DNA of 15,283 nt from JBFKUL01 sp041635755 (GTDB lineage Bacteria > Pseudomonadota > Gammaproteobacteria > Burkholderiales > SG8-39), in the NCBI GenBank assembly GCA_041635755.1, contig JBFKUL010000046.1, positions 1 through 15,283 of the forward strand. Direction: 5' to 3'. A program made the translations under genes and the position numbers. Positions 1-7,236 of the stretch are shown in pieces (position 1 is the first letter of the stretch; the number at the start of each line of letters is the position of its first letter). Under the pieces are notes generated by a model, which was given only the letters and a program-made list of their open reading frames with translations, did no database searches and was not told the DNA's origin.

Positions 1-1090
1 CGAGCGCAGCCTTGCGCAGCGCCTCGGGCGAGATGCCGCCGTATTTCTTGATGGCGCGCGGCAGCACGTCGGTGAAGAAGATCCAGCTCTGGTTGAAGCC
101 CATCGAGGCGTGCGGTGGGATCTGGTCGGCCTTGGTCTCGGCGCGGTAGCGCTTGATCATCTCGTTGGTCAAATCGCCGAGGCCCGGCTTCAGCGTCTTC
201 GGGTCGAGCAGCTGCGCGGCGACCGGGTCGACGTTGTAGATGAACTCGGCGTCCTTGCCGAACGCGGCCTCGAGCTTGTCGTACTGGCCGTAGCCCGCGC
301 CGTGGCCGATCATCGCCGCCCACTTCAGGCCCTGCTCGCGCGCCTGACGCCAGAACAGCGTGATGTCCGGGTTGTACCCGGTGTGCAGGATCACGTCGGC
401 GCGCGCGCGGCGCAGCTTGGTGACCAGGCTCGAGAGGTCGGGCGAAGTGGCGGCGTAGCCTTCCTTCATCACCACGTTCATGCCGTACTTCTTGCACACC
501 TCCTCGTTGCCCGAGGCGACGCCGGCGCCGTACGGACCGTCCTCGTAGATGATCGCGACCTTGAGGTCCTTCGGGTCCTTCTTCAGCTTCGCCTTGGCGT
601 TCTCGTTCAGGAACGAGCACGAGGCCGCGCCGAACTGGTCGGAGTGCACCTGCGGGCGGAACACATACTGCAGGTTCTTGTCCTTGAACACCGCCGACGA
701 GACGCACACGTTGGCCCACATGAACTTCTTGGCCGCGTCGACCTTCTGCGCCATCGGCACGCAATGCGCGCTCGAATACACGCCCATGATCAGGTCGACT
801 TTTTCCTGCTCGAGCAGGCGCGTGGCCTCGTTGATCGCGACTTCGGCCTTGGACTGCGCGTCGGCGTGGATGGCGTTGATCTTGTAGCCCTCGACCCCGC
901 CCTTCTCGTTGATCATGTCGATCGCAATCTTGGTGGCGATCGCCGCGGCCTGCGAGCCGCCGGCCGCGAACGGTCCGGTGTAGTCGTAGATGACGCCGAT
1001 CTTGATTTCCTTGCCTTGCGCGAGCGCGAGCGACGAGCCCGTCGCCAACACGACGGCCAAGGCGAGCGCGCGTATACGATTGGTACGCAT
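1..1090 (-). CDS. Branched-chain-amino-acid-type ABC transporter substrate-binding protein (partial, C-terminus beyond window)
   Basis: Periplasmic ligand-binding protein of the type I fold (Peripla_BP_6, HAAT family), which hands a small solute to a LivHMGF-type transporter. The visible 363 residues begin with a signal peptide: basic N-region MRTNRIR, a hydrophobic core and a likely cleavage after Ala24 (LALA|QG). The mature N-terminus KIGVIYDYTGPFA is the usual opening of this family, followed by a 'INEKGGVEGYKI' block. The reading frame is open to the window edge, so roughly 40-60 C-terminal residues are probably missing, judging by family length. The start is fixed by a strong AGGAGG at 1095-1100, four bases before ATG. 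It follows the GMC gene by 89 bp on the same strand. No permease gene for it is visible; it may use the transporter encoded at 9832-14888 or one beyond the left edge. The ligand is unknown; such proteins also bind aromatic acids, amides and urea, not only amino acids. Confidence 0.93.
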   Translation of the reverse strand, partial: MRTNRIRALALAVVLATGSSLALAQGKEIKIGVIYDYTGPFAAGGSQAAAIATKIAIDMINEKGGVEGYKINAIHADAQSKAEVAINEATRLLEQEKVDLIMGVYSSAHCVPMAQKVDAAKKFMWANVCVSSAVFKDKNLQYVFRPQVHSDQFGAASCSFLNENAKAKLKKDPKDLKVAIIYEDGPYGAGVASGNEEVCKKYGMNVVMKEGYAATSPDLSSLVTKLRRARADVILHTGYNPDITLFWRQAREQGLKWAAMIGHGAGYGQYDKLEAAFGKDAEFIYNVDPVAAQLLDPKTLKPGLGDLTNEMIKRYRAETKADQIPPHASMGFNQSWIFFTDVLPRAIKKYGGISPEALRKAAL

Positions 1091-1094
1091 GAAG

Positions 1095-1100
1095 CCTCCT
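1095..1100 (-). promoter_or_regulatory. Strong Shine-Dalgarno of the binding-protein gene
   Basis: AGGAGG on the minus strand, four bases before the ATG at 1090. It settles the start and implies efficient independent translation initiation for this gene, the last one of the minus-strand block seen in the window. Confidence 0.7.
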
Positions 1101-1143
1101 CTAGCTGAATTAACCGGATGGTTCTTGCTCTTCTTTGGGGCCA

Positions 1144-1172
1144 GTCTTTCGCAGACCGGGGCGCGCTGTCAA
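1144..1172 (-). promoter_or_regulatory. Weak candidate promoter before the binding-protein gene
   Basis: A perfect TTGACA -35 hexamer (1172 to 1167, minus strand) lies just after the stop codon of the GMC gene. A 17-bp spacer leads to AAAGAC (1149-1144), a poor -10 box matching the consensus at only two of six positions. It could give the binding protein its own transcript within the block, but the -10 is too weak for a firm call. Confidence 0.2.
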
Positions 1173-1179
1173 GCGAAGT

Positions 1180-2769
1180 TCACGCCGAGGCGTCCTCGCG
1201 CACCAGATTGGCGCCCCTTTCGGCGATCGCGAACACCGCGGCGTTGGTGTTGCCCGAGACGACGGAGGGCATGATCGACGCATCGATCACCCGCAGCCCC
1301 GCCAAGCCCCGAACCCTGAGCCGGGCGTCGACCACCGCGCGCGCGTCCTCCCCCATGCGGCAGGTCGAGGTCGGGTGGTACACCGTGTCGCCCACCTCGC
1401 GGCAGAAGGCGAGCCAGTCGGCATCGCTTTGCACCCGGGGTCCGGGCAGGAACTCGTCGATCACGTAGCCTTTGAGCGGCGCAGTGTTTACGAGGCGCCG
1501 CACGAACTTCAGGCCCTCGACCAGACTGCGCCGATCGTTCTCGGCGGCGAGGTAGTTGTAATGGATCGCAGGCGGCGCCTTCGGATCAGCCGAGCCGATC
1601 CGCACCCAGCCGCGCGACTCGACCTGCAGCTGCGACACCGAGCAGGTGAAGCCGGAAAACGAGTGCAGCACGCCGCCGCGCTTGGCGGTCGAGAAGTTGA
1701 TGAAGTAAATCTGCGCGTTCGGGCGCACGAGCTCGGCGCGGGTACGAATGAACGCCGCGGCGTAGCCTGCGCTCACGGTGAGCGGGCCGCGCCGCTGCAG
1801 AATGTAGCGCAGGCCAATCGCCAGCTGGCGCCACCAGCTCGCCATGTCATCGTTCAGCGTGATCGGCTTGTTGCAGCGCCAGAAGGTGCGCACATAGCAA
1901 TGGTCCTGCAGATCCTCGCCCACGCCTTGCGCGTCATGCACCACCTGGACGCCATGGCGCTCGAGCAGCGCCCGCGGGCCGACCCCGGAGAGCTGCAGAA
2001 GTTGCGGCGAGTTGAACGCCCCGCCGCAAAGGATCACTTCGCGCGCAGCGCGCGCCACGTGCTGGCCGCCGCGCTGCAGATACTCGACACCCGCAGCGCG
2101 CTTGCCCTCGAACAGCACGCGCGTGGCGAGCGCCTCGACCTCGACGCGAAGGTTCGCGCGCTTTTGCGCCGGGCGCAGGTAGCCGGTGGCGGCGCTCGAG
2201 CGTCGGCCGTGCTTCGCGGTGGCCTGGTAGTAACCCGCGCCTTCCTGGCGCTCCCCGTTGAAGTCGTCGTTGCGAGGCACGCCAAGCGCCTTCGCGGAGT
2301 CGATGAACGCGTCGCACAACTCGTGCTTGTCGGGCAGGTCGCTCACCCCGATCGGGCCGCCCGCGCCGTGCCAGGCGTCGGCGCCACGGCCCTGGTCCTC
2401 GGATTTCTTGAAGTACGGCAGCAGGCTCTTGAAGTCCCAGCCGGGCATGCCCCAGCCGTCGAAGTCCTCGGGCTGGCCGCGGATATAGACCAGGCCGTTG
2501 ATCGACGACGACCCGCCGAGCACCTTGCCGCGCGGCGTGAAGATGCGCCGCCCGTTGAGCCCCGGCTCGGGCTCGGACTCGTAGGCCCAATTGACGTCGG
2601 TGCGCGCGAAAAGCTTGCCGTAGCCAAGCGGCACATGGATCCAGATGTTGGTATCGCGCGGCCCGGCTTCGAGCAGCAGCACCCGATGGCGACCATTCTC
2701 GCTTAGCCGATTGGCGAGCACGCAGCCTGCCGTGCCGGCGCCGACGACGATGTAGTCGTAGGTGCTCAT
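1180..2769 (-). CDS. GMC-family FAD-dependent alcohol dehydrogenase (AlkJ/choline-dehydrogenase-like)
   Basis: Flavoprotein of the glucose-methanol-choline family, 529 residues, expected to oxidise an alcohol to an aldehyde with electrons passed through FAD. The N-terminal ADP-binding motif is GAGTAG at residues 10-15 with the ribose-binding Glu34 in LLLEAG. The first GMC signature is at 81-92 (GKVLGGSSSING) and the second at 250-264 (GAFNSPQLL...SGVG). The catalytic His is probably His465 in YHPTSTCRMG, paired with Asn507 or Asn509 in SGNTNA. I recognise close similarity in style to AlkJ, the membrane-associated alcohol dehydrogenase of alkane operons; no signal peptide is visible. The frame is open further upstream, but the conserved MSTYDYIVVG start overlaps the previous gene's stop as ATGA (2766-2769), so translation is probably coupled. 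There is no good Shine-Dalgarno, consistent with coupling. The substrate is unknown; 'choline dehydrogenase' would be an over-specific label. Confidence 0.93.
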   Translation of the reverse strand: MSTYDYIVVGAGTAGCVLANRLSENGRHRVLLLEAGPRDTNIWIHVPLGYGKLFARTDVNWAYESEPEPGLNGRRIFTPRGKVLGGSSSINGLVYIRGQPEDFDGWGMPGWDFKSLLPYFKKSEDQGRGADAWHGAGGPIGVSDLPDKHELCDAFIDSAKALGVPRNDDFNGERQEGAGYYQATAKHGRRSSAATGYLRPAQKRANLRVEVEALATRVLFEGKRAAGVEYLQRGGQHVARAAREVILCGGAFNSPQLLQLSGVGPRALLERHGVQVVHDAQGVGEDLQDHCYVRTFWRCNKPITLNDDMASWWRQLAIGLRYILQRRGPLTVSAGYAAAFIRTRAELVRPNAQIYFINFSTAKRGGVLHSFSGFTCSVSQLQVESRGWVRIGSADPKAPPAIHYNYLAAENDRRSLVEGLKFVRRLVNTAPLKGYVIDEFLPGPRVQSDADWLAFCREVGDTVYHPTSTCRMGEDARAVVDARLRVRGLAGLRVIDASIMPSVVSGNTNAAVFAIAERGANLVREDASA

Positions 2770-3245
2770 CGCACGGCCGAGATGCGAAGCCGGCAGCAGC
2801 CGGCCTCGCCCGCTTTCCAGGTGTGGTTGACGATGGCGAAGCCCGCGCTCTCGAACATGCCGCGATCGATCGCCCCGGCGATGCGGCAGAGCGTCGCCAC
2901 CTTTGCGTCGTCGCAGCCCGCCTCGCGCCAAGCGTCCTTGAGCGGGCAGGCGCCGAAGTCGATCTCCAGCCCACCCGCGTCGCAGCGCGCAACGGTGGGG
3001 CTGAACAGCTCGCCTTCGCCGGGCACGCCGCGCAGAAACGCATCGCGCAGGCCGGCGAAGTCCTTCGGCGCGTAGGAGACCAGCGCGCGTCCGGCAGCCC
3101 GCCCGCGCCGCTCGATCGCCTTGGCGAGCAGCCGCTCGGCGTCGGCTTCGCCAAGCGCCTCGCAAAGCGTGTCGTAGACGTCAGCGTACACCAGCGCACG
3201 GTTCTTGATCTGGTCGATCAGCTGCCGCCTGTAATCACCGGCCAT
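2766..3245 (-). CDS. ATC-hydrolase-like protein (L-2-amino-thiazoline-4-carboxylate hydrolase family)
   Basis: Small soluble protein of 159 residues resembling the family named after L-2-amino-thiazoline-4-carboxylic acid hydrolase, the enzyme that opens a thiazoline ring on the way to cysteine. The family-like features are Cys100 in GACPLKDAW, Cys120 in TLCRIAGAIDRG with Asp127, and the C-terminal Cys150-Cys151 pair. Most members of this family have no proven activity, so the name indicates kinship only. The start MAGDYRRQ at 3245 is preferred over a longer in-frame extension because a GGAG lies at normal distance upstream and the extension would run through the SDR gene. Its stop overlaps the GMC start by four bases, suggesting tightly coupled production and perhaps a shared step or complex with the GMC enzyme. 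It may act on a heterocycle or serve as an accessory protein; both are guesses. Confidence 0.72.
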   Translation of the reverse strand: MAGDYRRQLIDQIKNRALVYADVYDTLCEALGEADAERLLAKAIERRGRAAGRALVSYAPKDFAGLRDAFLRGVPGEGELFSPTVARCDAGGLEIDFGACPLKDAWREAGCDDAKVATLCRIAGAIDRGMFESAGFAIVNHTWKAGEAGCCRLRISAVR

Positions 3246-3292
3246 CGCGAACGCTCCGCTTGACTCAAGAGATTGGTTGGGGCTTCGCGCCC

Positions 3293-4063
3293 TCAGCGGG
3301 GCGTCGCGACATGCATACCGGCGTCGACGAATATCGTCTCGCCGGTGACCTTGCCTGCGCCCTCGATGAGCCACGCGATCGTCTCGGCGATGTCCTCGGG
3401 CTTGCAGGTGCTGCCGAGCGGCGCGGCGGCGGCGTAGCCCTTGGAGATCTGCGCATAGCGCTCGGCGCCGTAGCCCTCGATCATCCAGGGCGTATCGACA
3501 AAGCCCGGGCACACCGCGTTGACGCGAACTTCCGGCGCAAGCACGCGCGAGAGCGAGAAGGTCAGGGTGTTGAGCGCGCCCTTCGAGGCCGCGTACGCAA
3601 TCGACGATCCGGTACCAAGCAGCGCGGCGAGCGAGGAGACGTTGACCACCGCGCCACGCGATGCTTTCAGCGCCTTCGCGCAGGCGCGCGTCATCTGGAA
3701 CGGACCGACCACGTTCAGCCGATAGATGCGCAGAAAGTCCTCCTCGCTCAGCTCATCCAGCTTGGCGTGCGGCACGAACTTGGTGGTGCCGGCGTTGTTC
3801 ACCAGCGCATCGAGCCGGTCCCATTGATCGAGCGCGGCGGCGGCAAGCTTGCGGCACTCCGCATCCTGCGAGACGTCGGCCTGCACGGCGATCGCCTCGC
3901 CGCCCGCTTTGCCGCACTGCTCGACGACCTTGTTCGCGTCCGCGGCGCTCTTCGAGTAGTTCACCACCACGCGCCAGCCGCGGCGCGCGAGCTCGCGCGC
4001 GCTCGCCGCGCCGATGCCCGAGGAGCCGCCGGTGACGATGACGACGCGTTTCGCTTCCGCCAT
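3293..4063 (-). CDS. SDR family NAD(P)-dependent oxidoreductase
   Basis: Classical short-chain dehydrogenase/reductase of 256 residues, usual length for the family. The Rossmann cofactor motif is TGGSSGIG at 11-18, the structural NNAG is at 89-92, and the catalytic tetrad is Asn117, Ser144, Tyr157 and Lys161 (YAASK). The C-terminal GETIFVDAGMHV is typical of FabG-like members. It would reduce a ketone or oxidise a secondary alcohol in the cytoplasm; in a catabolic cluster, 3-hydroxyacyl or cyclic alcohol oxidation is plausible. The start MAEAKRVV follows AGGCGAG by six bases. A 17-residue upstream extension in frame overlaps the cyclase gene and is arginine-rich, unlike an SDR N-terminus, so it was excluded. 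It lies 10 bp after the cyclase stop and 47 bp before the next gene. Substrate specificity cannot be read from the sequence. Confidence 0.93.
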   Translation of the reverse strand: MAEAKRVVIVTGGSSGIGAASARELARRGWRVVVNYSKSAADANKVVEQCGKAGGEAIAVQADVSQDAECRKLAAAALDQWDRLDALVNNAGTTKFVPHAKLDELSEEDFLRIYRLNVVGPFQMTRACAKALKASRGAVVNVSSLAALLGTGSSIAYAASKGALNTLTFSLSRVLAPEVRVNAVCPGFVDTPWMIEGYGAERYAQISKGYAAAAPLGSTCKPEDIAETIAWLIEGAGKVTGETIFVDAGMHVATPR

Positions 4064-4073
4064 GAGCGCTCGC

Positions 4074-5117
4074 CTAGACCGTGGCCACTGCCGTGACCGG
4101 CGAACCGACCGCACCGGGCAGCCGCAGCGGCGGCGCCGTGAGCAGGAAACGATTGCGGCCGTGCTCGCGCAGCCAGCGGGCGAGCTCGGTCAGGTAGAAC
4201 AGCTCGCCCAGATGGATACCCATCTTGAACAGGCAATGCTCATGGAGCGGCATCAGCGCGTGCTCCATCGGCTTGAACGGGCTCGACGGAATGATCTCCA
4301 CCGCGTAGTTGTCGGCGATCAGGCACGCCGCGCCCGAATCGCTCACCCACTTGAGCAGCTTGTCGTCGCGCCCGTCGAGCCCGGTGCAGGTGGCATGCAG
4401 CAGCTTCGGGTCGGGGTCCTTGTTGAGTTCGAGAATGACGTCGGCGAAACCGGTGTAGAGACAGACCATGTCGCCCTTCTCGACTTGCACCTTGTCGGCC
4501 TCGAGCACTTTCATCAGCTCGTCATAGCCCACGGCCAGGCGCTTGCGCCCGAAGTGGTGGTGCAGATTGATCATCACGCCGCGGCCCTGCGCGCCGTGCT
4601 CGGCGAGGCTCTGGATGCCGAGCGCGCCCGCATCGGTGCCCTCGAAGCGATCCCAGCCCTCCGAGTCTTCCTTCTCGGAGGCCGCCTTGATGTCCTGGCC
4701 GCCGCGAAAGCCGTTGTAGAACACGGTTTCGGCCTTGCCGTCGCCGTCGGCGTCGAAGCGGCTGCCGATGTGCGCGAAGCTGTCCCATTGCGTCGAGTAC
4801 TGCAGCGTGATCAGCGCCTGGTCGTCGCACACCACGTCGGTGTTGATCGGGTTCTCGGCGGCGAGCGCGTAGCAGAAGTTCTGCTTGCCGGCGCGCTGCG
4901 TCGCCGCCAGCCGCGGCGGGTTGCGCCGCGGGTTGAGCGCGCTGCCGCCGGGGTAATCGAGCGGCAGCGACAGGCAAAACGTCAGCCCCTCCTTCACTTC
5001 GGCAATGCCCTGCAGCACCTTCTCGCGCGTCACGGTGTTCATGCGCCCGCGCCGGTCGTCCGGGCCGAACTCGCCCCAATTCGAGCCTGGGGGCTTTTTC
5101 TTCCATCGCTGGGCCAT
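4074..5117 (-). CDS. Cyclase family protein (kynurenine-formamidase-like metal hydrolase fold)
   Basis: A 347-residue member of the 'putative cyclase' family (PF04199 type), whose best-known members are metal-dependent kynurenine formamidases and isatin hydrolase. Here the family's metal motif HxGTHxDxPxH is replaced by a longer version around residues 110-135: QWDSFAH with His116, Asp122, Asp124 and Asp126, then YNGF. This resembles the larger subgroup carrying QWD...H...YNG. Later family landmarks include GRGVMINLHHHFG near 178-190 and LYTGFADV, comparable to the usual GD-x-V-L-x-x-TG block. The start at 5117 has a strong GAGGAGG just upstream. It sits 16 bp after the MaoC stop and 10 bp before the SDR. 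Hydrolysis of an amide, lactone or cyclic diketone-type substrate would fit the context, but the function is unproven. No signal peptide is apparent, so a cytoplasmic location is likely. Confidence 0.85.
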   Translation of the reverse strand: MAQRWKKKPPGSNWGEFGPDDRRGRMNTVTREKVLQGIAEVKEGLTFCLSLPLDYPGGSALNPRRNPPRLAATQRAGKQNFCYALAAENPINTDVVCDDQALITLQYSTQWDSFAHIGSRFDADGDGKAETVFYNGFRGGQDIKAASEKEDSEGWDRFEGTDAGALGIQSLAEHGAQGRGVMINLHHHFGRKRLAVGYDELMKVLEADKVQVEKGDMVCLYTGFADVILELNKDPDPKLLHATCTGLDGRDDKLLKWVSDSGAACLIADNYAVEIIPSSPFKPMEHALMPLHEHCLFKMGIHLGELFYLTELARWLREHGRNRFLLTAPPLRLPGAVGSPVTAVATV

Positions 5118-5133
5118 GCGCCCTCCTCGGAAT

Positions 5134-5592
5134 CTAGTAGTAGTGCCGGCCGAGCCACTCGGCGACCAGCACCGGCTTGTCCGCGCCCTCGCGCTCCATG
5201 GTCACCTCCCAGGTGACCTGCACGCCGTTGCCCGGGATGCGCGCGAACTGGGCGAGCTTGAAGCGCGCGCGGATCTTCGAGCCCGACGGCAGCGGGGCGG
5301 TAAAGCGCACGCGGTTCAGGCCGTAGTTGACCCCCATCTTGCGCTCGGCGAAGGAAAAAGTCGTCTCGCTCAGATGCGACAGCAGCGACAGCGTCAGAAA
5401 ACCATGCGCGATGGTGGTGCCAAACGGCGAGTTCTTGGCGCGCTCGCGGTCGACGTGGATCCACTGCGGGTCCTCGATCGCCTTGGCAAACAGGTCGATG
5501 CGCTCCTGCGTGACCTCGAACCACGGCGAGACGGCGATCTCCTGGCCGACGCGGTGCTCGAGCTCGGTGATCTTCATGTTCCTGGCGTCCAT
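5134..5592 (-). CDS. MaoC family dehydratase ((R)-specific enoyl-CoA hydratase-like)
   Basis: Single hot-dog-fold protein of 152 residues. The hydratase-2 motif is clear: Asp41 and His46 in EDPQWIHVD give the D-x4-H catalytic pair, followed by PFGTTIAHGFLTLSLLS (56-72), the conserved segment that lines the acyl-CoA tunnel. It would add water to a trans-2-enoyl-CoA to form an (R)-3-hydroxyacyl-CoA, or run the reverse. The overall style is NodN/MaoC-like. Start choice: ATG at 5592 is preceded by AAGGA six bases upstream; the alternative ATG at 5577 (MKITELEH) has AGGA only two bases away, too close. The gene lies 30 bp after the alpha/beta hydrolase and 16 bp before the cyclase, inside the minus-strand block. 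It stands beside a crotonase of opposite usual stereochemistry at 7237-8004, so the two probably act on different intermediates. Confidence 0.92.
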   Translation of the reverse strand: MDARNMKITELEHRVGQEIAVSPWFEVTQERIDLFAKAIEDPQWIHVDRERAKNSPFGTTIAHGFLTLSLLSHLSETTFSFAERKMGVNYGLNRVRFTAPLPSGSKIRARFKLAQFARIPGNGVQVTWEVTMEREGADKPVLVAEWLGRHYY

Positions 5593-5598
5593 GATCGG

Positions 5599-5603
5599 TC
5601 CTT
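5599..5603 (-). promoter_or_regulatory. Shine-Dalgarno deciding the MaoC start
   Basis: AAGGA on the minus strand, six bases before the ATG at 5592. It favours this start over the ATG five codons downstream. Confidence 0.55.
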
Positions 5604-5622
5604 CGCGACTTAGGCGCCGATT

Positions 5623-6513
5623 CTAAACGCCCGGCGAGCGCACGAAGCGCTCGATTTCGCTGCACACCCGCTCGGGACGCTCGTGCACGATCCAGTGCGA
5701 AGCGCCAGGCACGCGCACGACGCGCAGCTGCGGCACGCAAGCCTCGAGCCCGTCGAGGCAGCCGGTCAGCAGCGCCGCATCGTCCTCGCCCCAGATGACC
5801 AGCGTGGGGACGCGCACCTTGAAGTCATCGGCCACCAGCGAGAGCTTGCGAGCGCCCGGGTCCGCATCGCTCGGCGGGTACAGCGGCGAGGCACGGTACC
5901 AGTTGAGGCCGCCGGTGAGCGCGCCCGGCTGCGACCAGGCATCGATGTAGGCCTTGCGGTCCTCGTCGTCGAAGCCCGGATTGCCAAGGGTAAAGGCGAA
6001 GCGCCACAGCCGCTCGTAGCCGTTCTCCGAAAGCGCGCGCTCGGCCCGCGCCGCACGAAGCCGCAGCATGTACTCGCTGGCTTTCTGCTGCGCGGGGTTG
6101 TTTGCCAGCTCGCGCCAGAAGATATACGGGTGCGGCGAGTTGATGATGACGAGGTGCGAGATCAGCTCGGGATGCGCGATCGCCAGACTCCAGGCGATCG
6201 CGCCGCCCCAGTCGTGCGCCACGAGCACGAACTTGTCGCGCGTGAGGCTCGCGGCGAGCTGGCGCAAATCCTCCACGAGGTGCCTCGGACGGTACGCCTC
6301 GACCCCCTCGGGCTTGTCCGACAGGTTGTAGCCGCGCTGATCCGGCGCCACTGCAAGCCAGCCGCGCGCGGCGAAGTGGGCGATCGGCTTGCGCCAGGCC
6401 CGCCAGAACTCCGGGAAGCCGTGCAGGAACAGCATCAGCCGACCGGCACCCGCATGCGCGTAATGCACGCGGATGCCGTTGACGCGGGCGTAGGCATGCT
6501 CTATTTCAGACAT
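5623..6513 (-). CDS. Alpha/beta hydrolase, epoxide-hydrolase-like
   Basis: Cytoplasmic alpha/beta-hydrolase-fold enzyme of 296 residues. The oxyanion motif HGFPEFW is at 31-37, the DQRGYNLSDKP block at 58-68, and the nucleophile elbow is HDWGG with Asp101 as nucleophile. The acid is probably Asp244 or Asp245 in WGEDD and the general base His273 in ASHWI. An Asp nucleophile plus the HGFPE motif and cap segment NWYR (Tyr206) point to soluble epoxide hydrolase, converting an epoxide to a diol; haloalkane dehalogenases share the Asp nucleophile but usually differ in the HGxP and cap motifs. A GGGGAG lies six bases before the start. Its first 13 bases overlap the end of the amidase gene. In context it could detoxify or open an epoxide intermediate of the degraded compound; that role is inferred. 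Confidence 0.9.
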   Translation of the reverse strand: MSEIEHAYARVNGIRVHYAHAGAGRLMLFLHGFPEFWRAWRKPIAHFAARGWLAVAPDQRGYNLSDKPEGVEAYRPRHLVEDLRQLAASLTRDKFVLVAHDWGGAIAWSLAIAHPELISHLVIINSPHPYIFWRELANNPAQQKASEYMLRLRAARAERALSENGYERLWRFAFTLGNPGFDDEDRKAYIDAWSQPGALTGGLNWYRASPLYPPSDADPGARKLSLVADDFKVRVPTLVIWGEDDAALLTGCLDGLEACVPQLRVVRVPGASHWIVHERPERVCSEIERFVRSPGV

Positions 6514-7199
6514 GCAGCGCTCCCCAGGGAGATCGCGCGCGCGATCGCGTTTTTCACTTCAGGCTTGCGCAAGCGCAGTTCCTCGTCGCGGTTGACGATG
6601 ACGCCCGCTTCGATCAACAGCGCCGGCATGGTCGCTGTGCGCGCCACGGCCAGATCGTCGAACCAGTGCACACCGTTTGCCTCGTCGGCGAAGGGCCGGC
6701 CCGAGCCGAACGCCGGATCGGCGTGGTAGCGCGACGGCGCGAAGCCCGCCGCGCGCAGCCGCTCGCCGATGGCCGCGGCGCACGCAAGACTCCGGTCAGG
6801 CATCGGATTGCGCGAGGACACGAACAGCGAGAACCCGGAAACGACATCGTTGTAGCGCAAGCGAACCCCATTGAACGCCCACTCGCTCAGGTGCTCCTCG
6901 CGAATCGAGTCGTGATGCAGCGAGATGAAGAGATCGGCGCCGCGCGCATCACGCGTGCGCGCCTGCAGCTCGTCGTAGTCGCCGCGCTCGCCGATCATGC
7001 GCACCCGAAAGCCCTCGCCTTTGAGCGCCTCGCGCACGCGCATCGCAAGCGCCACGTTGTACTCGAACTCCGGCACCCCGCGCGCCGACATCGCCCCCGA
7101 GGCCGCGTGCGAATGCCCCACATCGACCGCCACCTCGTGCGCGCACGCGGCGAGCAGCGCCGCCAGGGCCAGTGGCGCGAGCACTTGGGCGGTTCGCAT
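6501..7199 (-). CDS. N-acetylmuramoyl-L-alanine amidase (Amidase_3 type), predicted lipoprotein
   Basis: Zinc amidase of 232 residues that would cleave the bond between MurNAc and the stem peptide of peptidoglycan. The N-terminus is a lipoprotein signal with lipobox LAAC at 16-19, so Cys19 would be lipidated; Ala at the next position predicts outer-membrane sorting. Expected zinc ligands are His29 in DVGHS, Glu46 in FEYNVAL and His95 or His96 in SLHHDS; Glu197 in MPALLIEAG is the catalytic Glu. No separate peptidoglycan-binding or SPOR domain is present, so it is a bare catalytic domain. The gene is 37 bp after the enoyl-CoA hydratase and overlaps the epoxide hydrolase by 13 bp, so it is embedded in the catabolic block despite its cell-wall function. 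The substrate could be a different amide, but the zinc motif pattern favours the usual role. Confidence 0.85.
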   Translation of the reverse strand: MRTAQVLAPLALAALLAACAHEVAVDVGHSHAASGAMSARGVPEFEYNVALAMRVREALKGEGFRVRMIGERGDYDELQARTRDARGADLFISLHHDSIREEHLSEWAFNGVRLRYNDVVSGFSLFVSSRNPMPDRSLACAAAIGERLRAAGFAPSRYHADPAFGSGRPFADEANGVHWFDDLAVARTATMPALLIEAGVIVNRDEELRLRKPEVKNAIARAISLGSAACLK

Positions 7200-7236
7200 G
7201 TCGGTCTCGCCTCAAGCCGCCGCGTCTGCTTTGGCG

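Noticed and set aside
1135..2706. Long plus-strand open frame opposite the GMC gene
   Set aside because: Antisense shadow of a gene with complete FAD and GMC motifs. The same reasoning applies to the plus-strand frames at 110-1108, 4014-5216, 5683-6729 and 6666-7826.
2770..3165. N-terminal extension of the GMC frame
   Set aside because: The frame is open upstream, but the sequence is Arg/Ala-rich, overlaps the ATC-hydrolase-like gene, and the family start MSTYDYIVVG with ATGA overlap is clear.
3259..3269. Short dyad CTTGACTCAAG upstream of the ATC-hydrolase-like gene
   Set aside because: The half-sites are the reverse orientation of those in the 18-bp palindrome, the site is only 11 bp, and no -10 box is appropriately placed.
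4741..4753. Full EF-hand calcium loop in the cyclase-family protein
   Set aside because: DxDxDG is present at residues 122-127, but the twelfth position is Phe133 instead of Glu/Asp, and no flanking EF helices are evident.
6531..6546. Perfect 16-bp palindrome GATCGCGCGCGCGATC
   Set aside because: It lies inside the amidase coding sequence where it encodes an Ala/Ile/Arg run; GC-rich alternating codons produce such palindromes easily. No promoter is near it.
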